Assembly: GCA_040954595.2 (NCBI GenBank)
Contig: CM082586.2
Location: forward strand, 3,162,001 to 3,226,000
DNA length: 64,000 nucleotides
Reading direction: 5' to 3'
From: Balanoglossus misakiensis
Lineage: Eukaryota > Hemichordata
Positions 24,201-31,900 of this stretch are shown here, in pieces. Every line of letters begins with the position of its first letter. Within the stretch, counting starts at the first letter, position 1. The notes beneath the pieces are model-generated. The model had not been told where the DNA came from, made no database searches, and saw only the letters and a list, made by a program, of their open reading frames with translations. The position numbers and the translations under genes were made by a program.

Positions 24201-27200
24201 ACCCCAACAACAACAACAACAACAACAACAACAAAGTTTGTTCAACATGCAGCAAAACATGTCCAACGTTCTCAACCAGCACTTCCCTGGCACCCAAGGG
24301 ACGGGAGGATTCGGAGTCAACCCCAACACCAGGTTCCCCATGGGAATGCAGGTGTCGCAGCAGCAGCAGCAGATGCAGGCCCGCCTGCAGCAACAGCAGC
24401 AGCTGCATAAACAGCAGCTGATGCGGCAGCAACGAACTCACCTGCGACAGACCCTGTTGATGCGCCAGCAGGTCCAGGCACAGCAGCGACAGCAGCAGCA
24501 GCAGCAACAACAACAACAACACCAGCAGCAGCAACAACAACAACAACAACAGCAACAACAACAGCAGCAGTTTCAACAGCAGCATCAAATGCATGAACTG
24601 CAGCAACAGAAACAGCTGCAGCAGATCCTGCAGCAACAATTGCTACAGCAGCAACAACAACAGCAGCAACAGTCGCCGTTGATGCAGAAAGATCTGATGA
24701 TGCTCCAACAACAGCAGCAACAGCAGAGCTTTACAGGATCCCAAGTTAAATCACAGGTATGAAGAAAGACGTTCTAATTATCAGCAAACATTAAACAACA
24801 TGAAGAAGGGTGACATGAATATCTTCTGTGTGCTTTATGAACTAATTTTGATCTCAATGATTTTATTCTAGGTGAGCAACCAGCTGATGAATTTACTGGA
24901 ACAGTCCTACCCAACAGACAGCCTTGCAGACATGCTGGCCCAGACATCAAGCATCGCGGCACCAAATGTTGCAATCCAGGTATGTAAACTGAAGAAAATA
25001 ATTACTGGTGTCGATAGAAAAGTGAAGGTCCCTGGTTTAAAAATCACCTCCAACTTTTGCCTTGTCTCAATATTTTACCATATTCAATCTCTGATTTCTT
25101 CTTACAGAAATCACCAGCCTCCTTCAGTACACAGTTGTCACCTCGAGGTGGACGACCATTGACCCCGGGTTCGATGATGGGGCCACGAGGATCGCAGGCC
25201 AGTCCCAGGACGATGACAGGCGGGCCCAGAAGCACGTCAGGAATGGATTTCGGACTGCCTCAGAGTTTCTCCCAGCAGCAGCAGACACAACAGACTCCAC
25301 CAGCGGCCGCGGCTCAGTTTCCGCAAAACCAGAATATTTTCCAGTTTCCGGACCTCGGCAACAGCATGCCCCCGAACAGCACCGTCACCAGCACCATGCG
25401 CATCGGCGGCGGCTTCCTCCCGCAGGGTAGCAGCGGCAGCAACGCCAACAGCGGCACCAGCAACCAGATGATGTCGCCGAACAGCATGGGCCCCTTCACG
25501 CCGTCCCCGTCGAGCTCCATGATGTCGCCGACGATGACGAAGACACCGCGACCGACCGGTTGGGGGCGCCAGCTCAGCGAGCCGAGTTTGCCGCAGAACC
25601 CAAGCCAGAACTCCCTCCTCATGGCGCAGTTGAATTCCAAGAGCAGTCTGGGGAGAGAGGGCAGTCCGGATCTGTTCAGCAGCAGCAGTCAGCTGCTTCG
25701 GTCTCAGAGTGGAGACGTGCAACAGCTACTGGGACAAAAAAGGCCAAGTAGCAGGGACACTATAGTCCATACACCCCAGGTGAGTCATGCATTATCTTAA
25801 TGAAGTCCAGACACAATTTGTACAGTCAAACATGTCTATAGTGGCCATTCAAGGGACCTTTCTAAATTGGCCTTCATAGACAGGTGGCCTTTTATAAACA
25901 TGTCAATTAATGTACAGTCAAACTATTGTTAGAGGCCACCTACATATAGTGGCCAATATGTTACAGGCCCTGTGCAAATAACATTAACAGATACAAATAC
26001 ATGTATTTGAATACAAAAGTGAATCTATTTTTTCTGTTCCTTGCAGACTGTGGGGACAAATCAGACATCCTCAATTAGTTCCTCACCGCACAGCACCACC
26101 ACCACAAGTCCACCAGTGACTTCCTCAACCTCTATGCTCAGCAGCTCCATCGCGGCAACTACCTCACCCAAGAAAGAAACCGACAAAAGCATGAAGACGC
26201 CACCGTGCAGCAAATCGGGCAGCGACGCCGACAGTTTCGGCGTATCGGTTGATGTTGTAGACCAAGGTAATGTATTTACGAGCCAGGCTTCTACTGTGTA
26301 CCACCAGGCGTACTTAGACAGTGAGACTGGTGACTTATCACTGGACTTTGAACTTGATGATCTTGACACAGGTAGGTGGTGTCTGAGTCAGCAACGCCCC
26401 TCACATCACCCCCCCCCCCCCACCCACCACATTTATTATGTATGTGTGTATGCGTGTCCGCGCACCTGTACAGTCACTTCCATAGTGTGTGCAATAAGGG
26501 TGAATTAAGGAAGTTTGTAAACGATAAAACTCGCTGCTATAGGATAAAACTGAGCTTTGCTAAAAAATTGGAATGGAATTGTTTATTTGTGGAGGAAAGA
26601 TGATCAGTTGATTTGGTGATGAATGTGTGCATACATTGGCTTTTATAAGGCAAGTGTTGCGAGGTATGATGTTGTTTCCAATGAACTGGCTGAGTTGTTG
26701 GCTGGTTTGCTGTACTCTCTGTATAATTAACCAGATGAGTGGGTATATTGAAATTAGGGGTGACCACATACCTTTTAGGATGCTAGTTAAAATATGACCA
26801 AAGGTAGGTTTATCTGGTACTCAGTCAGTAGTCGTCCAATGTAATAGAAATTTTGCAGGTTTGTGCCTTTTGCAGTCCATGACAGTGCAAATTCTCACTT
26901 TGTGTTTTATTTTGTCCTTTTAATGTTTGGCAGGCGAGAAGTTACAAAAAGGCAGTGATTCCAGCGGCGAGGAGAGGCGTGCAGTCAACTCTGAAGGGAA
27001 AGGTTTGGCCAAAGAATTGACAGAGGTGGTGGAAAACCAGACCCGTCAGGAGGCCCACAAACGCTACCAGGATTTCTGTAACATCGCAGACGCGCCGACC
27101 GTTCGCGAACCCTCCCTCAAGGCCACCAATCTGTTCCGCAATCAACTCTTGACTCAGAAAGAGAAGCAGGCCAGTGGCAATGGAGGCGTTGGAGACATCC

Positions 27201-27720
27201 CCAACAATCCACCCTGTGTGCTGATGAGCAACTCTGAACAGGAAGACGTGAGTGTCAATTATTTCATTGAACTTCCAGACAACTGTTCTTTCTTTGTGTA
27301 TTCACCTGCAGTTTCTGTGTTAAGCATGATGGAGTGCCTGCTATTTGGCTTATAAATACAAGTCCAAACTTAGTTCTCTGGTAGGCCTACATTTTATGTA
27401 TCCCTAAACCCCTGATAAGGAGAAGGGGACCTTAAATTTTAGCTCCGTTGCCAGTGGCACAGAAGTGGTCAGATCCTGTCCAGATAGTAGATTACGAAAG
27501 CACCACTTGACCCAGACACTTGAAATTTTCATCAGAGGTCAGTTGGAAGCCAAGGAAGATCTGCGTAATTTCAGGACAATATTTCATCGTACTTTTAGCC
27601 TTTTGTGTCAACATATTTGTCTTTTTTTCTGTACAACAGGCACCTCCACCCGATACGAAACCCAAACCACAGAGAAAAAGTCGTGGACCAAGTCTGCTAC
27701 AGAGACTTCTCCTGGAATGA
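14286..27720 (+). CDS. NCOA: p160/SRC nuclear receptor coactivator (NCOA1/2/3, taiman family), 16 coding exons
   Basis: This is a transcriptional coactivator that binds ligand-bound nuclear receptors through LXXLL helices and recruits CBP/p300 in the nucleus. Joined exons: 14286-14350, 15896-16068, 17135-17229, 18450-18539, 18763-18844, 19208-19408, 19947-20168, 20284-20431, 20692-21338, 21722-23319, 23587-24756, 24872-24979, 25108-25779, 26047-26371, 26934-27247, 27640-27720. They total 5991 nt with consistent phases (1996 residues). Layout: bHLH about 22-82; PAS-A about 104-172; PAS-B about 238-358; LXXLL at 567-571, 608-612, 653-657, 723-727, 927-931, 1502-1506 and 1990-1994; AD1 about 1140-1172 ([12 protein letters not shown] resembles vertebrate EIDRALGIPEL); polyQ about 790-836, 1064-1091, 1313-1324 and 1364-1495; NLFRNQL 1931-1937. 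Vertebrate members are about 1400-1460 residues, while fly taiman is about 2000 with polyQ. The symbol denotes the family; a single pro-orthologue is likely. The first exon is the least certain part. Confidence 0.95.
15173..15211. repeat. (GAT)n microsatellite
   Basis: About 13 GAT triplets. A poly-Asp frame over it is an artefact of the repeat. Confidence 0.9.
15624..15643. repeat. (GTT)n microsatellite
   Basis: About six to seven GTT triplets in intron 1. Confidence 0.85.
15896..16068 (+). CDS. NCOA: NCOA coding exon 2 (bHLH)
   Basis: It encodes the basic helix-loop-helix: ERRRREQEN, then [11 protein letters not shown], then [20 protein letters not shown]. This is near-identical to the vertebrate SRC bHLH (for example [15 protein letters not shown] and [15 protein letters not shown]). 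The acceptor is ttttccag at 15895 and the donor is aag|gtaggt at 16069. It ends one base into a codon. Confidence 0.95.
16076..16342. repeat. imperfect tandem duplication in intron 2
   Basis: About 125 bp starting eight bases after the exon 2 donor is repeated with a period of about 145 bp. Shared text includes tccagtcctgttgc (16106 and 16251), ctagtaaat and gggttatgcaaggccaag. Intron 2 (16069-17134) otherwise shows nothing recognisable. Confidence 0.8.
17135..17229 (+). CDS. NCOA: NCOA coding exon 3 (bHLH-PAS linker)
   Basis: It encodes the variable linker [16 protein letters not shown] and then the start of PAS-A (DVLGPLLLE, compare vertebrate DALGPMMLEALDG). The donor is gag|gtaaga. Exons 1-3 end on a codon boundary at residue 111. 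Confidence 0.9.
17262..17609. mobile_element. palindromic foldback MITE in intron 3, TTAA-flanked
   Basis: TTAA flanks both ends (17258-17261 and 17610-17613). The outer 23 bases, agggacaaagtctctctctc and onward, are exactly inverted at the right end. The similarity continues inward almost to the centre: the arms share gaatcaacgttcaac, cacacaacttccatc and atgaataa. The whole 348 bp is thus one long imperfect palindrome with arms of about 165 bp. There is no coding capacity. If transcribed in the pre-mRNA it would form a long hairpin. Confidence 0.85.
17614..18449 (+). other. remainder of intron 3
   Basis: Apart from the foldback element upstream and a short (TACA)n run near 18364-18383, I see nothing recognisable. 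Short open frames on both strands lack domains. Confidence 0.55.
18450..18539 (+). CDS. NCOA: NCOA coding exon 4 (PAS-A)
   Basis: Thirty codons reading [20 protein letters not shown] and onward (residues 112-141). This is the core of PAS-A (vertebrate ALDGFFFVVN, then VVFVSENVTQYL). It is in phase 0 at both ends. The acceptor is ttttcatag and the donor is aag|gtaggt. Confidence 0.95.
18763..18844 (+). CDS. NCOA: NCOA coding exon 5 (PAS-A)
   Basis: It encodes [20 protein letters not shown] and then IESLLPL, matching vertebrate EELMNKSVYSILHVGDH and VKNLLPK. It ends one base into a codon at donor a|gtaagt. Confidence 0.95.
19208..19408 (+). CDS. NCOA: NCOA coding exon 6 (PAS-A to PAS-B linker)
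   Basis: It encodes NGISWRSDS, then SRTFNCRM (vertebrate SHTFNCRM), an acidic DDDDDK segment, and then MQCSAVLQP (vertebrate MQCFAVSQP). The acceptor is ccaaccacag and the donor is agtg|gtgagt. Confidence 0.95.
19472..19643 (+). mobile_element. CAGT-ended dispersed MITE, copy 3, in intron 6
   Basis: The left end reads aaacctgtctaaactggaca after a TA. The right end is the complement of cagtaaaacctgtctgaact. The interior parallels the copy at 12712 (cggttttcagaggtgtctgg). It is 172 bp and non-coding. Confidence 0.65.
19707..19876. repeat. two-copy tandem duplication in intron 6 (~87 bp)
   Basis: The block ctggaaaagc, then atacaagtatcactcatg, then tacacaata is repeated after about 87 bp with a 4 bp indel. 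It is non-coding. Confidence 0.75.
19947..20168 (+). CDS. NCOA: NCOA coding exon 7 (PAS-B)
   Basis: It encodes [12 protein letters not shown] (vertebrate SCLICVARRVP), [15 protein letters not shown] (vertebrate FTTRQDLQGKITSLD), and ends KHHQE before the split codon (vertebrate RHHHEV). This is the first half of PAS-B. The donor is gaag|gtgagt. Confidence 0.95.
20284..20431 (+). CDS. NCOA: NCOA coding exon 8 (PAS-B end)
   Basis: It encodes [20 protein letters not shown] and WVLVQTRSK, and ends HSIYR, completing PAS-B (vertebrate VLRQGLAFSQIYRF, TLVAAQTKSK, HMLHRE). The phase-correct acceptor is cag at 20281-20283. A second CAG seven bases downstream would break the frame. Confidence 0.95.
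20692..21338 (+). CDS. NCOA: NCOA coding exon 9 (Ser/Pro-rich linker and first LXXLL)
   Basis: A long, GC-rich, low-complexity Ser/Pro/Gln stretch (residues 359-575). A basic patch [16 protein letters not shown] leads into [11 protein letters not shown] at the exon end (LXXLL 567-571). This box lies N-terminal to the three that align with vertebrate NR boxes 1-3, and it is almost identical to the box at 723-727. Confidence 0.93.
21722..23319 (+). CDS. NCOA: NCOA coding exon 10 (receptor interaction domain, polyQ)
   Basis: Residues 575-1107. LXXLL boxes: [12 protein letters not shown] (608-612, NR box 1 position), [13 protein letters not shown] (653-657, like vertebrate KILHRLLQDSS) and [14 protein letters not shown] (723-727, like vertebrate ENALLRYLLDKDD). 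There is a polyQ tract about 790-836, then [19 protein letters not shown] (about 854-872), [11 protein letters not shown] (LXXLL 927-931) and a second polyQ about 1064-1091. The acceptor is ttttgcattgcag and the donor cag|gtgaga. Confidence 0.95.
23587..24756 (+). CDS. NCOA: NCOA coding exon 11 (AD1 and long polyQ)
   Basis: Residues 1108-1497. [16 protein letters not shown] and then [15 protein letters not shown] match the CBP/p300-interacting AD1 helices (vertebrate GALLDQLYLALRNF and EIDRALGIPEL). A Ser/Thr/Asn-rich stretch follows. Then come a pure polyQ at about 1313-1324 and a very Gln-rich region from about 1364 to the exon end, encoded by mixed CAG and CAA. The antisense strand shows a poly-Leu frame that is a shadow. 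Confidence 0.95.
24872..24979 (+). CDS. NCOA: NCOA coding exon 12 (sixth LXXLL)
   Basis: 36 codons: [20 protein letters not shown] and onward. LMNLL (1502-1506) is an LXXLL motif following AD1 and polyQ. It is in phase 0 at both ends, so the exon could be skipped without a frame change. The acceptor is ttttattctag and the donor is cag|gtatgt. Confidence 0.9.
25108..25779 (+). CDS. NCOA: NCOA coding exon 13 (Ser/Pro/Gly-rich C-terminal region)
   Basis: 224 codons of low-complexity sequence (residues 1534-1757), including ARRAY-like Arg-Gly-Pro patches ([23 protein letters not shown]) that could be arginine-methylation sites by analogy with the vertebrate AD2 region. It ends [14 protein letters not shown], then HTPQ. 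It is in phase 0 at both ends. No folded domain is recognised. Confidence 0.88.
25821..25975. mobile_element. fragmentary CAGT-ended repeat in intron 13
   Basis: Two directly repeated segments begin tacagtcaaac (25821 and about 25911). Both are followed by tagtggcc or gaggccacc text. This resembles ends of Tc1-style non-autonomous elements but has no clear opposite terminus. Confidence 0.4.
26047..26371 (+). CDS. NCOA: NCOA coding exon 14
   Basis: Residues 1758-1866: Ser/Thr-rich, then an acidic-hydrophobic stretch [13 protein letters not shown] that could be an additional activation segment (inference). Acceptor ttccttgcag, donor acag|gtaggt. It ends one base into a codon. Confidence 0.85.
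26372..26933 (+). other. intron 14
   Basis: It holds a poly-C run (about 26410-26419) soon after the donor. Nothing else is recognisable. Confidence 0.55.
26934..27247 (+). CDS. NCOA: NCOA coding exon 15 (conserved C-terminal block)
   Basis: Residues 1866-1970. A charged helical stretch ([20 protein letters not shown]) is followed by [19 protein letters not shown]. This parallels the conserved vertebrate C-terminal block DPALRGGNLFPNQL. The donor is gac|gtgagt, phase 0. Confidence 0.9.
27640..27720 (+). CDS. NCOA: NCOA coding exon 16 (terminal LXXLL and stop)
   Basis: 26 codons plus TGA. The protein ends [17 protein letters not shown] at 1990-1994 is two residues from the end, matching the C-terminal fourth NR box of human SRC-1a (ends SLLQQLLTE). 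The acceptor is ctgtacaacag. Isoforms skipping or reading past the exon 15 donor would lose this box. Confidence 0.93.
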   Translation, partial: APPPDTKPKPQRKSRGPSLLQRLLLE

Positions 27721-29300
27721 AGATGTGTATGTACAGTAGACGATCAAGATGAGTTGACCTCGAGTCAGCGCTGTAGATGATGGTCTAGATGTGATATAAT
27801 AGAAACTGAATCAGGGCTATACGGGTAAACATTGATTGGTCTTTTTATTAACTTCTGTTGTGAGTTGTTACTTAATACACAGTAAGTACTCTCAGAGTTT
27901 CTATTACACATCAAAATATTATGAGTATTGTCTATAAAAGTATTGACACAACTGAAGATTATCCTTTCAATTTTTTCATTTGTTTGTAAAGAACTGTTTA
28001 TAGTCGAGAATATTGTATTAATGAATATATTAATTAGTAAGTTTGGTACCACATTTTTTGTCAAGATAGGAACTTATTTTTCCTCTGAAGGGACACACAG
28101 TGTACAATGAAACAGGATTTATTCAAATGAATTAGTCAAAATGGATTGAGCTGCATGGATGCATTAGAATGATCGTCAGTTTTTTTATGATCAGCTCATG
28201 AGAACACTATCCAAGCATTGCCAGTCCAGAAAAGTTGTGTGATTATTTTATTGATTGAACCCTGCAGTTGACACTACACATAATTGTGGACCAATGGTGG
28301 AAAAAATGTGTTACATAAATTAGAAGAGAGAGCACTTTCTATTTTTGTTTTCATGTGAAGATACAGTTATAGACTAGACTGTTTCAATGAATTATCTTGA
28401 TTGTATGAATTGTCGTCAATCAATGTCATTCACTCAGCTCAATCCACTTTGATCGTAAGATTTTTTAGCTACTTTAAGTGGCACTCTGTAATTTTTCAAG
28501 TCTGTTCCATTCTTGTTTTGTACAGATTTCTCCTATCAGTGAAAATTTAGAGAGTCTAGTTGAAATGTGGAAAAAAAATTGTTTATATTTTGAGTAAAAA
28601 GCATGTTTTAATGAGAACCACCAAGCTGGGGTCAGTTCAAGTATTTTGGGCGCTTGTTAAACAGGCCCTACATAAAGAAAACGGGACATTTGGTTCACAC
28701 AGTGTTACAGGATTTTAACAGTCTTGAGATATTGGAATTTTGAGAACAGTTTCCTTTTATGCCCTGATTAAAAAAAAATATTTGTTTGTTTTTTTCTTCT
28801 GGAAGAGGGGGAATTTCAATTATTACCTATATCTCAAAAATACTTTGAAGTTATTCATTTAATATTAGCTGTAGATGTAAACGATAGAGTCAAAATTACA
28901 GTATTGTTTTTCGAGACTTTCTCGTTACTGATATATATTTGTCTCTCTGAGTCCCAGTCTCCTGCTGAGTGAAGATGTCTCCATCCCAATATTTGTTTTG
29001 TACTCAGCTTTGTTTATCCACTTTCCATGCATAGTGTAACAAGGGATAAAATGATTCTAGGCAGGATGTGAATTTTATTCCTTCCTGTCAAACCATATCC
29101 TTCAAACTTTGAAGCAGAATTTCAAAGGTGATAAGTCTGAACAGGAAACAGTAATCCATTCATGTGTATATAATGTCTTGTGATTTTTAGTTGCTTTACG
29201 AAACTTATAATACAGTGAAGATGCTAATTTGATTATATACAAAGTAACTGCCAGGGGAAATCATTTCATTGTTTCATTGTAATAAAATGTAATTGTGTAC
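27721..29300 (+). other. NCOA: NCOA 3'UTR
   Basis: AT-rich sequence with no coding potential runs from the stop to a canonical poly(A) signal at 29281-29286. The exact cleavage site is inferred. The satellite array begins about 300 bp further on. Confidence 0.6.
29281..29286 (+). terminator. candidate poly(A) signal AATAAA
   Basis: The first canonical AATAAA downstream of the coactivator stop on the + strand. It is followed by a GT-rich tract (ggtgtggtctctc) that could be the downstream element. An ATTAAA near 28766 is a weaker alternative. Confidence 0.55.
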
Positions 29301-29320
29301 CTCAAAATACAATGGTGTGG

Positions 29321-29336
29321 TCTCTCTCTCTCTCTC
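29321..29336. repeat. (TC)n microsatellite
   Basis: Eight TC dinucleotides just after the probable coactivator transcript end. Confidence 0.85.
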
Positions 29337-29611
29337 CCTCCCCTGCAAAAGATGCACAATTTTGAGATCAAAATATGAATTAAAGCGTAAGACTGATCCA
29401 ATTTGATTAGTGTCATATATCTGGTAAGCATGGCCAACAGAAATTATGAACATTAAATGCTGTACCGGGTTTGCAAATACCAATTTTGCATGCCTTGCAT
29501 ACCTATCACCAAGACAGGAAACACAATTAGAAGTACATGTACATATATGAAGATTCTGAGTGAAGGGTCTGTTGGTGGGGGCGCCGTGTATGATTCTTTG
29601 TCAGGGTCATT

Positions 29612-31390
29612 TTATCAAAACATGACCAAATCTTGAAAATTCCCAAAGTCGAAAAATGGTCGATTTTTCACCATTTTCATAATCTATAACCCATGATTTT
29701 TATCAAAAAATGACCAAATTTCGAAAATTCCCAAAGTCGAAAAAAGTCGAAAAATGGTCGATTTTTCACGAATTTCCTGAGCTATAACCCATGTTTTTTA
29801 TGAAAAAATGACCAAATTTCGAAAATTCCCAAAGTCGAAAAATGGTCGATTTTTCGCGATTTTCCTGAGCTATAACCCATGGTTTTTATCAAAAAATCAC
29901 CAAATTTCGAAAATTCCAAAAGTCGAAAATGGTCAATTTTTCGCGATTTTCCTGAGCTATAACCCATGGTTTTTATGAAAAAATCACCAAATTTCGAAAA
30001 TTCCCAAAGTCGAAAAATGGTCGATTTTTCGCGATTTTCCTGAGTCATAACCCATGGTTTTTATCAAAAAATCACCAAATTTCGAAAATTCCCAAAGTCG
30101 AAAAATGGTCGATTTTTCGCGATTTTCCTGAGCTATAACCCATGGTTTTTATCAAAAAAATCACCAAATTTCGAAAATTCCCAAAGTCGAAAAATGGTCG
30201 ATTTTTCGCGATTTTCCTGAGCTATAACCCATGGTTTTTATGAAAAAATCACCAAATTTCGAAAATTCCCAAAGTCGAAAAATGGTCAATTTTTCGCGAT
30301 TTTCCTGAGCTATAACCCATGGTTTTTATCAAAAAATCACCAAATTTCGAAAATTCCCAAAGTCGAAAAATGGTCGATTTTTCGCGATTTTCCTGAGCTA
30401 TAACCCATGGTTTTTATCAAAAAATCACCAAATTTCGAAAATTCCCAAAGTCGAAAATGGTCGATTTTTCGCGATTTTCCTGAGCTATAACCCATGGTTT
30501 TTATCAAAACATGACCAAATCTTGAAAATTCCCAAAGTCGAAAAATGGTCGATTTTTCACCATTTTCATAATCTATAACCCATGATTTTTATCAAAAAAT
30601 GACCAAATTTCGAAAATTCCCAAAGTCGAAAAAAGTCGAAAAATGGTCGATTTTTCACGAATTTCCTGAGCTATAACCCATGTTTTTTATGAAAAAATGA
30701 CCAAATTTCGAAAATTCCCAAAGTCGAAAAATGGTCGATTTTTCGCGATTTTCCTGAGCTATAACCCATGGTTTTTATGAAAAAATCACCAATTTCGAAA
30801 ATTCCCAAAGTCGAAAAATGGTCGATTTTTCGCGATTTTTCTGAGCTATAACCCATGGTTTTTATGAAAAAATCACCAAATTTCGAAAATTCCCAAAGTC
30901 GAAAAATGGTCGATTTTTCGCGATTTTCCTGAGCTATAACCCATGGTTTTTATGAAAAAATCACCAAATTTCGAAAATTCCCAAAGTCGAAAAATGGTCG
31001 ATTTTTCGCGATTTTCCTGAGTCATAACCCATGGTTTTTATCAAAAAATCACCAAATTTCGAAAATTCCCAAAGTCGAAAAATGGTCGATTTTTCGCGAT
31101 TTTCCTGAGCTATAACCCATGGTTTTTATCAAAAAAATCACCAAATTTCGAAAATTCCCAAAGTCGAAAAATGGTCGATTTTTCGCGATTTTCCTGAGCT
31201 ATAACCCATGGTTTTTATGAAAAAATCACCAAATTTCGAAAATTCCCAAAGTCGAAAAATGGTCAATTTTTCGCGATTTTCCTGAGCTATAACCCATGGT
31301 TTTTATCAAAAAATCACCAAATTTCGAAAATTCCCAAAGTCGAAAATGGTCGATTTTTCGCGATTTTCCTGAGCTATAACCCATGGTTTT
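29612..31390 (-). repeat. 889 bp duplication of array-edge units
   Basis: The edge text ttatcaaaacatgaccaaat starts at 29612 and again at 30501, an offset of 889 bp (about ten units). Further in, shared markers (tgagtcataa at 30041 and 31018; the seven-A variant at 30151 and 31128) are offset 977 bp, so the second block carries one extra unit. Confidence 0.85.
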
Positions 31391-31872
31391 TATCAAAAAA
31401 TCACCAAATTTCGAAAATTCCCAAAGTCGAAAAATGGTCGATTTTTCGCGATTTTCCTGAGCTATAACCCATGGTTTTTATCAAAAAATCACCAAATTTC
31501 GAAAATTCCCAAAGTCGAAAAATGGTCGATTTTTCGCGATTTTCCTGAGCTATAACCCATGGTTTTTATCAAAAAATCACCAAATTTCGAAAATTCCCAA
31601 AGTCGAAAATGGTCGATTTTTCGCGATTTTCCTGAGCTATAACCCATGGTTTTTATCAAAAAATCACCAAATTTCGAAAATTCCCAAAGTCGAAAAATGG
31701 TCGATTTTTCGCGATTTTCCTGAGTCATAACCCATGGTTTTTATCAAAAAATAACCAAATTTCGAAAATTCCCAAAGTCGAAAATGGTCGATTTTTCGCG
31801 ATTTTCCTGAGCTATAACCCATGGTTTTTATCAAAAAATCACCAAATTTCGAAAATTCCCAAAGTCGAAAAT
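29612..31872 (-). repeat. 87/88 bp satellite array, left arm (inverted orientation)
   Basis: About 25 tandem units in reverse orientation relative to the right arm. Each carries cctgagctataacccatgg, then atcaaaaaatcaccaaattt. The outermost units (29612-29800) are diverged, with cataatctataacccatgat text and a short duplicated aaaagtcg segment. The same diverged text recurs at 30501, so the arm contains a large internal duplication. The arm ends at a sharp orientation switch near 31871. Confidence 0.95.
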
Positions 31873-31900
31873 CGACCATTTTCGAAATTTGGTGATTTTT
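31862..31900. other. head-to-head inversion junction in the satellite
   Basis: Left-arm text ending cccaaagtcgaaaa runs directly into right-arm text tcgaccattttcg. The first right-arm unit lacks 16 bp between two ttttcg copies (it reads ccattttcgaaatttgg), consistent with deletion across a 6 bp microhomology. The flanking ccaaatttcgaaaa and its complement form a hairpin with a loop of about 23 bases. Confidence 0.9.

Noticed and set aside
24361-24480. Arg/Gln-rich stretch as a separate DNA-binding domain
   Set aside because: It is part of the Gln-rich C-terminal region of the coactivator with scattered Arg residues; no known fold is visible.
24166-24639. Leucine-rich minus-strand frames over the coactivator exons (also 22324-22950)
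   Set aside because: Antisense shadows of CAG/CAA polyQ tracts.
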